64,000 nucleotides of DNA from Halopenitus salinus (GCF_042662125.1 NZ_JBHSXL010000010.1:72682-136681), one strand, 5' to 3'; counted from the first letter of the stretch, positions 25,660 through 34,383 are shown. Numbers and translations are program-made. The notes: generated by a model not told the origin, from the letters alone.

Positions 25660-27179
25660 TCATCGAAGCACTCATCGCATTCACCTTCGCGACCGCGCTG
25701 GCGGTGCTCGCCGCGCCGAACCGGTGGGCGAGCCGGCTCGCGTTCGCGTTCAGTCTGGTTCCCTTCGTCGGGAGCCTCTACCTGTGGTCACGGTTCGACG
25801 GGAGCGGAAACGCCCTCACGGGCGGCCAGCTCGCGTTCGAAACGCGGATCGACTGGATCGAGATCGGCGGCTACACGGTCCAGTGGTTCGTCGGTCTCGA
25901 CGGCATCAGCCTGCCGCTCGTCGTGCTCACGACGTTCCTCGTTCCGCTCGCGATCCTGTCGGCGTGGACGCCGATCGACGAGCGACAGAGCCAGTTCTAC
26001 GGGCTCATGCTGTTCATGGAGGCGAACCTGCTCGGCGTGTTCGCCGCGCTCGACTTCTTCGCGTGGTTCGTCTTCTGGGAGGCCGTCCTCCTGCCGATGT
26101 ACTTCCTCATCGGCGTCTGGGGCGGCCCGCGCCGCAAGTACGCCGCGATCAAGTTCTTCGTGTACACGAACGCGGCCTCGCTCGTCATGTTCCTCGGGTT
26201 CATGACGCTCGTGTTCAGCCTCCCGGTCGAGACGTTCGCGATGCCGGAGATCGCGGCGTCGATCGCCGCCGGCGAGCTCCAGTCGTTCTACGGGATCGCT
26301 CCCGACGCCATCGCGATGATCGCGTTCCTCGCGATGTTCGCCGGCTTCGCCGTCAAGGTCCCGATGGTGCCGGTCCACACCTGGCTGCCGGACGCCCACG
26401 TCGAGGCGCCGACGCCCGCGTCGGTGCTTCTGGCGGGCGTCCTCCTGAAGATGGGGACCTACGCGCTGTTGCGGTTCAACTTCACCATGCTGCCCGACCA
26501 GGCGACCGCGCTTGCGATCCCCATCGCGATCGTCGCCGTGATCTCCGTGATCTACGGCGCGATGCTCGCGTTGGCCCAGCGGGACCTCAAGCGGATCGTC
26601 GCCTACTCCTCCGTTTCCTCCATGGGCTACGTCACTCTCGGGCTCGTCGCCTACACCGTCTACGGGGTGGGCGGGGCGACCTTCCAGATGGTCGCACACG
26701 GGCTCATCTCCGGGCTGATGTTCATGGCGGTCGGCGTCATCTACAACGCAACCCACACCCGGATGGTGACGGACATGTCGGGGATCGCGGATCGGATGCC
26801 GGTCGCGGTGTGGATCCTCGTCGCAGGCGCGTTCGGCTACATGGGGCTGCCGCTCATGGCCGGCTTCGCCGGCGAGTTCTACGTCTTCGTGGGATCGTTC
26901 GGCTCGCCGGTCGCGAACGGGCTGATGCCGGCGTTCACGGCGCTCGCGATGTTCGGCATCGTGATCGTCGCCGGCTACCTGCTGTTCGCGATGCAGCGGA
27001 CGCTGTTCGGCCCCTATCGGCTCGACACCGACTACGAGCTCGGGCCGGCCGCGCTCCACGACACGCTGCCGCTCGCGGCGCTGCTCGTCGCGATAATCGT
27101 CCTCGGCGTCGCGCCCGATCTCATCTTCGAGATGATGCGCGACGCGGTCGCTCCGGTCGTTGAAGGAGGTGTCAACTGA
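25656..27179 (+). CDS. nuoM: NADH-quinone oxidoreductase-like subunit M
   Basis: The 507-residue antiporter-like subunit. Conserved segments are FFAWFVFWEAVLLPMYFLIGVWGG, with the essential glutamate in TM5, VKVPMVPVHTWLPDAHVEAPTPASVLLAGVLLKMGTYALLR, and KRIVAYSSVSSMGYVTLGL. The start is taken as GTG at 25656, overlapping the nuoL stop (GTGA); another GTG three codons earlier is possible. The stop overlaps nuoN as TGATG. Confidence 0.95.
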   Translation: MIIEALIAFTFATALAVLAAPNRWASRLAFAFSLVPFVGSLYLWSRFDGSGNALTGGQLAFETRIDWIEIGGYTVQWFVGLDGISLPLVVLTTFLVPLAILSAWTPIDERQSQFYGLMLFMEANLLGVFAALDFFAWFVFWEAVLLPMYFLIGVWGGPRRKYAAIKFFVYTNAASLVMFLGFMTLVFSLPVETFAMPEIAASIAAGELQSFYGIAPDAIAMIAFLAMFAGFAVKVPMVPVHTWLPDAHVEAPTPASVLLAGVLLKMGTYALLRFNFTMLPDQATALAIPIAIVAVISVIYGAMLALAQRDLKRIVAYSSVSSMGYVTLGLVAYTVYGVGGATFQMVAHGLISGLMFMAVGVIYNATHTRMVTDMSGIADRMPVAVWILVAGAFGYMGLPLMAGFAGEFYVFVGSFGSPVANGLMPAFTALAMFGIVIVAGYLLFAMQRTLFGPYRLDTDYELGPAALHDTLPLAALLVAIIVLGVAPDLIFEMMRDAVAPVVEGGVN

Positions 27180-28747
27180 TGGCGCTCACGCTCCAGTCGT
27201 CGGTCGCAGAACCGCTCGCGGCCCTGCCGGCCCAGACCGGATCCGCGCCGCTGCCCGAGTGGATGGCGCTCGCGCCCGCGCTGGCGCTCGCGATCACCGG
27301 GCTCGTGCTGCTGCTTTACGACACGGTGTATCCGAAGAGCGGCACGAACGCGGCCTCCTCGACGCTCGCGGCGATCGGCTCGCTCGCCTCGTTGGCGTTC
27401 GCGGTGTGGTATCTCGCGGCCGGGACCGGACAGCCCGCGACCGGCGGCGCGATCTACCTGTTCGCGGACGCGTTGAAGATCGACGCCCTGGCGCTGTTTT
27501 TCACCGCCATCGTCGCGTCGGTGACGACGCTCGTCGTCGTCGCGAGCCACGACTACCTCGCGGACCACGACACGCCCGGCGAGTTCTACTCGCTCGTGGC
27601 CTTCGCCGCGGCAGGGATGGCGCTTCTGGCGTCGTCGAACTCCCTCGCGACGATCTTCGTCGCCCTGGAGATGGTCTCGCTTCCGTCGTACGCGCTCGTG
27701 GCCTACCTCAAGGAGAACCGCGGCAGCGTCGAGGCGGCGATGAAGTACTTCCTCATCGGGGCGGTCTCCTCCGCGATCTTCGTCTTCGGGATCTCGCTCG
27801 TCTACGCGGCCACCGGGTCGCTGCTTCTCGGCGACGTCGCGGCCGCCTTCGAGGACCTCGGATCGCTTTCGGGCGTCGCCGGCATCGGCGTCGTGATGAT
27901 GATCGGCGGGTTCGCGTTCAAGACCGCCTCCGTGCCGTTCCACTTCTGGGCGCCGGAGGCCTACGAGGGCGCACCGGCCCCGGTGAGCGCGTTCCTCTCG
28001 TCGGCCTCGAAGGCCGCCGGGTTCGCGGTCGCCTTCCGCGTGTTCACGGAGGCGTTCCCGATCGGGGCGTCCCTCGCGGCGGGCATCGACTGGCCGCTCG
28101 CGTTCGCGGTCCTCGCCGTCGTCACGATGACCGTCGGCAACTTCGCGGCCGCCGTCCAGGAGAACCTCAAGCGGATGCTGGCGTACTCCTCGGTCGGTCA
28201 CGCCGGCTACGCGCTCATCGGTCTGGCCGCGCTGTCGGCAGGCGGCAGCCACAACGGCGCCGTGATGGGATCGGCGATGGCGCACCTGTTCGTCTACGGG
28301 TTCATGAACACGGGCGCGTTCCTGTTCATCGCCATGGCCGAACACTGGGGCGTCGGTCGGACCTTCGAGGACTACGCCGGTCTCGGGCGCGCGGCGCCGA
28401 TGGCGTCGCTCGCCATGACCGTCTTCATGTTCTCGCTGGCGGGGATCCCCCCGCTCGGCGGGTTCTTCTCGAAGTACTTCCTGTTCATGAACGCCGTGTT
28501 CAACGGCTTCTGGTGGCTCGCGGCGGTGGGCGCGATAAACAGCGTCCTCTCGTTGTACTACTACAGCCGCGTCGTCAAGGCGCTGTGGATCGACGACCCC
28601 GTCGGCTCGCTTCCGGCGATCGACTCGCGACCCACCGCGCTCTATGCGACCGTGATCTTCGCCGCGGTCGCCACGGTGCTCGTGTTGCCCGGGTTCGGTC
28701 CGGTCATCGAGACCGCCGAGGCGGCGGCGACGGCGCTGTTCGGTTGA
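27179..28747 (+). CDS. nuoN: NADH-quinone oxidoreductase-like subunit N
   Basis: The 522-residue antiporter-like subunit and last gene of the operon. Typical segments are ALEMVSLPSYALVAYLKENRGSVEAAMKYFLIGAVSSAIFVFG, FKTASVPFHFWAPEAYEGAPAPVSAFLSSASKAAGF and LKRMLAYSSVGHAGYALIGL. The 166 bp downstream hold no gene and no obvious strong terminator. Confidence 0.96.
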   Translation: MALTLQSSVAEPLAALPAQTGSAPLPEWMALAPALALAITGLVLLLYDTVYPKSGTNAASSTLAAIGSLASLAFAVWYLAAGTGQPATGGAIYLFADALKIDALALFFTAIVASVTTLVVVASHDYLADHDTPGEFYSLVAFAAAGMALLASSNSLATIFVALEMVSLPSYALVAYLKENRGSVEAAMKYFLIGAVSSAIFVFGISLVYAATGSLLLGDVAAAFEDLGSLSGVAGIGVVMMIGGFAFKTASVPFHFWAPEAYEGAPAPVSAFLSSASKAAGFAVAFRVFTEAFPIGASLAAGIDWPLAFAVLAVVTMTVGNFAAAVQENLKRMLAYSSVGHAGYALIGLAALSAGGSHNGAVMGSAMAHLFVYGFMNTGAFLFIAMAEHWGVGRTFEDYAGLGRAAPMASLAMTVFMFSLAGIPPLGGFFSKYFLFMNAVFNGFWWLAAVGAINSVLSLYYYSRVVKALWIDDPVGSLPAIDSRPTALYATVIFAAVATVLVLPGFGPVIETAEAAATALFG

Positions 28748-28913
28748 GGGTCGTCGGCCGACGACCACGGTCGAGGCGTTCGACCGCCTCCCGTCGCGTG
28801 TCTCCGGTCGACCTCGTTCGCTTCGGACGCGATCGTTTCTCGCCCGGACCCGATCGCTTTCGCTCGGACCCGGACGGCACCGTTTTACCCCCGGAACGTC
28901 CTACCGTCACCAC

Positions 28914-30362
28914 ATGGTTCGGCGACTCGTGTTGGGCTGTAGCTCGATCGGCCACACGCTCATCGAGCAGGCGCGCGAGCGGCGCGGCGAGGTCTACGTC
29001 GTCACCGACGATCCCGGGTGGGTGACGACCCTCCGGGAGTCGAACGTCGCCGCCGTCGAGGCCGACCCGGCCGACCCGGGATCGTATCCGGATCGGGCCG
29101 ACGTCGTCATCGTCGCCGACGACGACCCGGATCGAAACCTCGCCGCCGCGCGCACCGCCCGAAAGCGGTATCCCGACGCCTCGATCGTCGCCTGCGTTGG
29201 GACCGCTCCCGCGGAGTCGGTTCGCGAGTCGCTCGCTGCGGTCGCGGACCGGCTCGTCGACCCCGCGGAGGCGATCGCGGACCGGGTGTTGAACGCCGTC
29301 GGCTTGGACGCCGACGAGCGGATCGTCGAGCTCGTGGCGGTCCTCCGGTCGCTTTCGGGTCCGCTCGCGATCGTCACCCACGACAATCCCGATCCCGACG
29401 CGATCGCGAGCGCGATCGGCCTCCAGCGGATCGCGGAGGCCGTCGGCGTCGACGCTGACGCCTGTTACGGCGGCGAGATCTCCCACCAGGAGAACCGCGC
29501 GCTCGTGAACGTCCTCGACATCACGCTTCGCCATCTCGACGGGGTCGAACTGGACACCTACGCGGGAATCGCGCTCGTCGACCACTCGCGGTCGGGGGTC
29601 AACGACGGCCTGCCGGAGGGAACGAACGTCGACATCGTCATCGACCACCATCCCCCACGGGCTCCCGTGACCGCGCGGTACGTCGACGTCCGCCCGTCGA
29701 TCGGTTCGACGAGCACCCTCATCGCCGACTACTTCGATCGGCTGTCGATCGACCTCGACGAGCGTCTCGCCACGGCGCTGCTCTACGGGCTCCGGATCGA
29801 CACCCGCGAGTTCACCCGCGAGGTGTCGGTCGCGGACTTCGAGGCGGCCGCCCGGCTGCTCGAGACGGCCGACGTGTCGATCCTCGAGCGGGTCGAACGT
29901 CCGAACGTGAGCCCGGAGACCTTCGAGATCATCGCAACGGCGATCCGCGAACGCGACGTCCGCGGGTCGGTCGTCGCCTCCTGTGTCGGCGAGATAACGG
30001 ACCGGGACGCGCTCGCGCAGGCGGCCGAGCGCCTGCTCGACCTGGAGGGGATCACGATCACCTTCGTCTACGGCTACCTCGAGGGGGTCGTCTACGCGTC
30101 GGCCAGATCCCGCGGCACCGACGTCGACGTCGGGGAGACGCTCCGGGACGCGCTCGGCCAGATCGGATCGGCCGGCGGCCACGCGGACATGGCCGGCGCC
30201 CAGATCCCCCTCGGCATCCTCGCCGCCGTCGACGAGGACTCGACGGAGACGCTCACGGAGGTCGTCCGCGAGAGCATCTCGGGGCGGTTCTTCGAGACCG
30301 TCGCGGACGCCCCGCAGACGCCGCCGGTCGAGGACCCGTTTTCCGAGGGGACGACCGACTGA
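28914..30362 (+). CDS. RCK (TrkA-N)-DHH-DHHA1 phosphoesterase
   Basis: The 482-residue product joins three domains. Residues 1 to about 130 are a Rossmann-like RCK/TrkA-N domain (LVLGCSSIGHTLIEQA), probably nucleotide binding. Residues about 145-300 are the DHH domain, with metal ligands in THDNPDPDA (H156, D160, D162), LVDHS (D223) and IDHH (D244-H246). Residues about 380-460 are DHHA1, with GSAGGHADMAGAQ. Related NrnA/GdpP-type enzymes degrade nanoRNA or cyclic dinucleotides. In haloarchaea c-di-AMP is the plausible signal, and RCK domains can bind it, but the substrate here is inferred. It lies downstream of nuoN with its own 166-bp leader. Confidence 0.82.
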   Translation: MVRRLVLGCSSIGHTLIEQARERRGEVYVVTDDPGWVTTLRESNVAAVEADPADPGSYPDRADVVIVADDDPDRNLAAARTARKRYPDASIVACVGTAPAESVRESLAAVADRLVDPAEAIADRVLNAVGLDADERIVELVAVLRSLSGPLAIVTHDNPDPDAIASAIGLQRIAEAVGVDADACYGGEISHQENRALVNVLDITLRHLDGVELDTYAGIALVDHSRSGVNDGLPEGTNVDIVIDHHPPRAPVTARYVDVRPSIGSTSTLIADYFDRLSIDLDERLATALLYGLRIDTREFTREVSVADFEAAARLLETADVSILERVERPNVSPETFEIIATAIRERDVRGSVVASCVGEITDRDALAQAAERLLDLEGITITFVYGYLEGVVYASARSRGTDVDVGETLRDALGQIGSAGGHADMAGAQIPLGILAAVDEDSTETLTEVVRESISGRFFETVADAPQTPPVEDPFSEGTTD

Positions 30363-30445
30363 GGGAGGACGACCGATTGGTGGAAGACGACCGACTGACT
30401 GGAGTCACTCGATCGACTCGTTCGAGGGTCGGGCGAGGCCGCCCG

Positions 30446-30796
30446 TCACTCCTCGTAGGCCAGGTTCATCAGCCACTGCGAGAAGGCGTCCGACTGCGGG
30501 TCGATCTCCTCCTCGCCGATGAACGGCGAGAGCATGTCGCCGGCCATCAACAACGAGAAGTCCAGATCGCGGGCGGTGGGTTCGAGGAAGTAGGTGTTGT
30601 GTCCGTCGTAGACGGTCGACTCGCGCTCGATGAGTCCGGCCTCCGAGAGCGCCTCCGCGATCCGGCTCCCCTTTCTGGAGGAGACGTCGAGTTCCTTCCA
30701 GAAGTCGCTTTGGTGGATCCCGCCGGTCTCCCGGATGAGGTCGAGCCCGGCGCGTTGGTCCTCCGAGAGGTCGGCCTCGAGTTCGGACGCGCTCAT
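30446..30796 (-). CDS. Winged-helix DNA-binding protein
   Basis: The 116-residue product has a winged-helix fold: EDQRAGLDLIRETGGIHQSDFWKELDVSSRKGSRIAEALSEAGLIERE contains the HTH and is followed by the wing strand. The C-terminal 45 residues (DLDFSLLMAGDMLSPFIGE...) are conserved-looking and may dimerise or sense a ligand. It resembles haloarchaeal MarR/Lrp-like small regulators; the target is unknown. A palindromic box CTTAAAAG at 30821-30828 lies 25-32 bp before the ATG, so the message is probably leaderless. Confidence 0.72.
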   Translation of the reverse strand: MSASELEADLSEDQRAGLDLIRETGGIHQSDFWKELDVSSRKGSRIAEALSEAGLIERESTVYDGHNTYFLEPTARDLDFSLLMAGDMLSPFIGEEEIDPQSDAFSQWLMNLAYEE

Positions 30797-30973
30797 ACCC
30801 TACCTGGGGCCCGCGACTCGCTTAAAAGTGACCTTCCGCGCGTCGCCGTCCTGGTCCTCTCGCTCCTCCCTGCCTCCCGCTCGTCTCCGTCTCCAGCTCG
30901 TCTCGGTCTCCAGCCCGTCCCGTCCTCCCGTTCGTTTTCGCCCTCCTATTTCCGGTCTCGACCCGCCGGTGCG

Positions 30974-31765
30974 CTACGGCCGCGGCCACGAGTCGGGGAT
31001 CTCGATCGGCTCGTACTCCGTCCTGCAGGGCGGCCCGTCCGCGTACTCGACGTCGATCCCCGTGCCGACGCGAACGACCGTTCCGGACCGCGTTCCGTAC
31101 CCGTCCCCGTGCACGCAGGCTCCGAAGTCGTGGTCGGCGAGGGCCTCCCGCGCGCGCCGCGTCCACGCCTCGGCGTCCGCGTCGTTCGCGCCGCCGTCGT
31201 GGCTATCCAGGCGAAGGTGCTCGAAGAGTCGAACCGCGCTCTCGCGTCGTCGCACTCCCGGCTCCCGTCTGCGGTCCGGGATCGAAAACCGGGGCGTCCC
31301 GGCCAGGATTCCGCCCACGTTCGAGACCACATGGACGCCCGGATCCAGCCGAACCGTCTCCAGCTCCCCGTCGTATGCGAGGAGGAACGCGTCCGTGCGG
31401 TCCGCCAGGATCAGGAAGAACCCGGCGTAGGCGCGCTCCGCGAGTTCCCCTCTCACGTACTCCGCCGCTGCCCGTGGGGAGGACCGACGCAGACACTCGT
31501 CGACGAGCAGCCCTCGCGACCGGTCGCCGTCGATCTCCGCGTCGAGCCACCGGTTCGTGATCGTCACGTAGAGCCCCTCGTCCGTACATCCGACCCAGGT
31601 GCCGCCGGCGCGGACGTCCCGCGGGGCGACGACGCCGGGAACGTCCCCCTCACGCGGGCGGACGCGCGGCGGCTCGGACGGGCGATCGAGCGCCTCGTCG
31701 CGGTTCGCCGCCGCCGCGACGGGCGTTCCGGGGAGGACGTTCCAGGCGAGCGTGAGCGTACACAC
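30974..31765 (-). CDS. NRDE (TANGO2-like) family protein
   Basis: The 263-residue product belongs to the NRDE family, named for the motif seen here as AANRDEALDRPSEPP near residue 20. Other family marks are GGTWVGCTDEGLYVTITNR and HVVSNV. The second residue after the start is Cys (VCTLTLAW), conserved in the family, where an N-terminal-nucleophile-like fold has been proposed. Eukaryotic TANGO2 is linked to heme and lipid handling; the archaeal role is unknown. I start at GTG 31765 because the family begins at M/V-CTLTLAW; an in-frame codon at 31792 would add nine residues. It is divergent from gfcR. Confidence 0.75.
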   Translation of the reverse strand: MCTLTLAWNVLPGTPVAAAANRDEALDRPSEPPRVRPREGDVPGVVAPRDVRAGGTWVGCTDEGLYVTITNRWLDAEIDGDRSRGLLVDECLRRSSPRAAAEYVRGELAERAYAGFFLILADRTDAFLLAYDGELETVRLDPGVHVVSNVGGILAGTPRFSIPDRRREPGVRRRESAVRLFEHLRLDSHDGGANDADAEAWTRRAREALADHDFGACVHGDGYGTRSGTVVRVGTGIDVEYADGPPCRTEYEPIEIPDSWPRP

Positions 31766-31850
31766 GCCCGTCCGTCCGCGCGCGACCGGCAAAAACCCGC
31801 CGTCGATGGCGACGCGACCGCGAACGACCCCCCGCCGATGACGACACGAC

Positions 31851-31858
31851 TATTAAAA
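31851..31858 (+). promoter_or_regulatory. TATA-type box of gfcR
   Basis: TATTAAAA is centred about 25 nt before the ATG at 31879, which fits a leaderless gfcR transcript. Confidence 0.5.
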
Positions 31859-31878
31859 CGGCCGTCGAACGCCCGGAC

Positions 31879-32523
31879 ATGAAGAACGTCGATGACCTCA
31901 TCGCGAACGCCTCGGAGCTCGCCGATCGCGGGCTCTCGAAGGGGGAGATCGCGGACGAACTGAACGTCTCCCGCGAGACGGCGAGCTGGCTCGTCGATCG
32001 CGCCGGCGGCGACACGGACACGTCGACGGCGTCCGCCGGAAGCGGTGACGGCGCCACCGCCGACATCCACGTCGACTGGTCCGCGATCGGTCGCGACTCC
32101 GCGCGCCTTTCGTATGCGGGCGAGGCGATGGCCGATCTGCTCTCGAAGGTCGACGACGACGTCGATCTGACGATCGGTGTGGAGAAGGCCGGCGTGCCGC
32201 TGGCGACCGTCGTCGCACGCGCGCTCGATACGGATCTCGGCGCGTACGCGCCCGCGAAACACCAGTGGGAGGAGGGCGACATCGCCGACCACGGCGGCGG
32301 CTTCTCGCGCAACTTCGCGGGCATCCGCGACCGCGAGTGTTACGTCGTCGACGACATCGTCACCTCGGGGACGACGATGGCCGAGACGATAACGGCGATC
32401 CGCGAACAGGGCGGCGAGCCGGTCGGCTGCTGTGTGCTCGTCGACAAGAAGGGCCGAAAGGAGATCGAGGGCGTGCCGCTGTACTCGCTCATCAACGTGG
32501 TTCGCGTCGACCGCGAGGACTGA
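31879..32523 (+). CDS. gfcR: GfcR-type regulator (HTH + phosphoribosyltransferase-like)
   Basis: The 214-residue product has an N-terminal helix-turn-helix (LADRGLSKGEIADELNVSRETASWLVDRA, about residues 14-45) fused to an orotate-phosphoribosyltransferase-like domain. That domain keeps the PRPP loop YVVDDIVTSGTTMAETI near residue 155. In Haloferax volcanii GfcR (formerly PyrE2-like) activates glycolytic and gluconeogenic genes. The same function is inferred here from matching architecture. An acidic Ser/Asp/Thr linker joins the domains. The gene stands alone between an NRDE protein and a glutaredoxin. Confidence 0.88.
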   Translation: MKNVDDLIANASELADRGLSKGEIADELNVSRETASWLVDRAGGDTDTSTASAGSGDGATADIHVDWSAIGRDSARLSYAGEAMADLLSKVDDDVDLTIGVEKAGVPLATVVARALDTDLGAYAPAKHQWEEGDIADHGGGFSRNFAGIRDRECYVVDDIVTSGTTMAETITAIREQGGEPVGCCVLVDKKGRKEIEGVPLYSLINVVRVDRED

Positions 32524-32610
32524 TCCCCTCGATACGGCGCACTCTCCTCCGATACAGCACACCTTCGATACAGCGCAACCTCTTTCGGTCCCCGACGCGT
32601 ATCCGCGTTC

Positions 32611-32955
32611 ATGACCTTCAGTCCCGAAAGCGATCACGACGCCGCGGCGATCGAAGAGCGTGTCGAGGAGACGATAGCGGAGAACGACGTCGTCCTGTTC
32701 ATGAAGGGCAACCGGCTGATGCCCCAGTGCGGCTACTCGAAGCGGGCGGTTCAGCTCATCTCGACGCACGTCTCGGAGTTCGAGACGGTCGACGTCCTGC
32801 CGGCGCTGCCGCAGTACCGCGAGGCGCTTTCGGACCGCAGCGACTGGGAGACGATCCCGCAGACGTTCGTCGACGGCGAGTTCGTCGGCGGCAGCGACGT
32901 GCTTGCGGAACTCGAGGAACGCGGCGAGCTCGAGTCGACGCTCTCGACCGAGTGA
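32611..32955 (+). CDS. Monothiol glutaredoxin
   Basis: The 114-residue protein has the Grx4-type core FMKGNRLMPQCGYSKRAVQLI with a single active-site Cys (C40, CGYS instead of CPYC). The glutathione/Fe-S-binding segments are IPQTFVDGEFVGGSDVLAEL. Monothiol glutaredoxins of this type carry or deliver [2Fe-2S] clusters. Most haloarchaea use gamma-glutamylcysteine instead of glutathione, so the thiol cofactor may differ. It is 87 bp downstream of gfcR. Confidence 0.87.
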   Translation: MTFSPESDHDAAAIEERVEETIAENDVVLFMKGNRLMPQCGYSKRAVQLISTHVSEFETVDVLPALPQYREALSDRSDWETIPQTFVDGEFVGGSDVLAELEERGELESTLSTE

Positions 32956-33040
32956 TCGCGGTCGGCGATCGGTCGTATTCCCCGTGAATTCGCCGGTCGG
33001 CGACGGTCGTCGACGCCGTTCGAAGAAGAGTAGGTCCTTT

Positions 33041-33190
33041 GACATCCTCCCCGCCTTGAAGAGCGAGGACTCCCGAGCGTTGGGATATTACGGTTCGCAA
33101 CCTACCTGTTCTCTCGGGCGGAACGACCCAGAGTGTTGGTTGAACAGGTAGGCTACTGGCCGTGCCAAACGACCGTTACTCATATCCTCC
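33041..33190 (-). ncRNA. Candidate omegaRNA (reRNA) at the tnpB 3' end
   Basis: TnpB nucleases use a guide RNA transcribed from the 3' end of tnpB through the right end of the element. Here that covers the last tnpB codons and the hairpin at 33045-33069. The guide would start just past the element end, around 33040 and downward. The RNA itself is inferred from the family, and its 5' limit is arbitrary. Confidence 0.35.
33045..33069. repeat. Imperfect subterminal hairpin, tnpB 3' side
   Basis: TCCTC at 33045-33049 pairs with GAGGA at 33065-33069 around a C-rich, TTGAA-containing loop. It partly resembles the perfect hairpin at the other end (both have CCCGCC followed by TTGAA or TGAAG). Confidence 0.5.
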
Positions 33191-34356
33191 GTCGGAGGAT
33201 TCTGAGTTATCTTTCGCCGGATGTTCACCGCACCGTTCACGTCTGCGTTCATCGTCGCCCCGCATGATTCACAGACGTACAGACCGCGCTCCACGCGGTT
33301 GGCGTCTCGCTTTCGACCACAGCACGAACACGTCTTGCTCGTGTCTCGCTCACTTTTTCGGTCTACGAGGATGCCGTGTTCTTCCGCCTTGTATTCGAGC
33401 AACGTGGTGAAGCGGTCGAACTCCCATCCGTGGAGTTTCTTGTTCCCACGTCGACCCCAGTTCCGAGACTTGCCGTTCTCGTCCTCACGAATCTTGCTCA
33501 AGTCACCGATGGCGATGCGACCGACCTCGTGGTCGATGCACTGTTCAACGATGTGCTTTGCAAGGGAGTGTAGAAAGTGGTCTTTCCGACGCGAGAGTGT
33601 CTGCCGAGCGCGAAGGGAACGGTTTGACGGGCCGTTCTCGCCCTCGGTGTCATACTCCTCGCGGATGAAGTAGTGCCTGTCCTGCTTGAGAACGTTTCCC
33701 GGATACAACTCCGCGTCCCCGTCGTCGTAAGCGATGGCGAGGTAGTTCTTGATGCCGAGGTCGATTCCAGCAGTGTTGTCACCGGGAGCGCCCTCGATGG
33801 ATATCTGGACCTTGCAGACCAGGTGGAGTTCCCAACGGTCGCCGTTCCACACGGCACGTACTTGCTGGATGTTCTCCACGGTCACGTCCGGTCGCGTCTC
33901 GTACTCTACAAGGATGAAGTCCGAAGGCGATGCTTTGTGGTTGAAGCCTTTGGAAAGGCGGAGGTGATTGTGTTTGGAATCGTGTTTGATGCCCTTCTGC
34001 TTCCACGTCACGGTGGAGCGTGGGTGGTTGTCGCCGTGTTTGCGGTAGCCAGGTGGGTTGGCATCTTCGTCTCCTCGTTGGCGTGCTTTGTACCAACTGG
34101 TGAACGACTCAGCAAGCTCTTCGAGAACTCGCTGACTGGATTGAGAATGTAAATCCCTGTATCGTTCGTGTTCCTTGAGTTCGGATTTGAGTTCGCCGTC
34201 GTTGGGGATTTCCCCGTCGTCGTCCCACCGGCCTTGCGTGTAATATCGGGCGACGTTCCACAGCTTGGATGCCGAGATCCCGCACTGGTCGAGGTCGTCT
34301 TGCACCTGTTGGTGGTTGGCGATTTTCGCTCGATGGGTGCGGGTAGTCTCCAGCAT
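33088..34356 (-). CDS. tnpB: RNA-guided nuclease-family transposon protein TnpB
   Basis: The 422-residue product is a full-length haloarchaeal TnpB. It has an N-terminal helical part, RuvC-I GIDLGIKN (D199), RuvC-II region IAIGDLSKIRED, a CxxC...CxxC zinc ribbon (C353, C356, C372, C375), and RuvC-III NADVNGAVNI (D382). The usual RuvC-II glutamate (IxxEDL) is Gly284 here; acidic residues nearby, such as E321 in LLEYKAEE, could substitute, as in TnpB/Fanzor groups with a relocated catalytic Glu. The gene has lower GC and more mixed codon use than its neighbours, consistent with mobility. An 18-bp palindrome lies just upstream of the ATG. Confidence 0.92.
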   Translation of the reverse strand: MLETTRTHRAKIANHQQVQDDLDQCGISASKLWNVARYYTQGRWDDDGEIPNDGELKSELKEHERYRDLHSQSSQRVLEELAESFTSWYKARQRGDEDANPPGYRKHGDNHPRSTVTWKQKGIKHDSKHNHLRLSKGFNHKASPSDFILVEYETRPDVTVENIQQVRAVWNGDRWELHLVCKVQISIEGAPGDNTAGIDLGIKNYLAIAYDDGDAELYPGNVLKQDRHYFIREEYDTEGENGPSNRSLRARQTLSRRKDHFLHSLAKHIVEQCIDHEVGRIAIGDLSKIREDENGKSRNWGRRGNKKLHGWEFDRFTTLLEYKAEEHGILVDRKSERDTSKTCSCCGRKRDANRVERGLYVCESCGATMNADVNGAVNIRRKITQNPPTEDMSNGRLARPVAYLFNQHSGSFRPREQVGCEP

Positions 34357-34365
34357 CGGACTGTG

Positions 34366-34383
34366 TCCATAAATATTTATGGA
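34366..34383. repeat. 18-bp perfect palindrome at the tnpB promoter
   Basis: TCCATAAATATTTATGGA is exactly self-complementary and lies 10-27 bp before the tnpB ATG. Its A/T core could serve as the TATA box, making it a candidate operator for control of tnpB. Confidence 0.6.
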
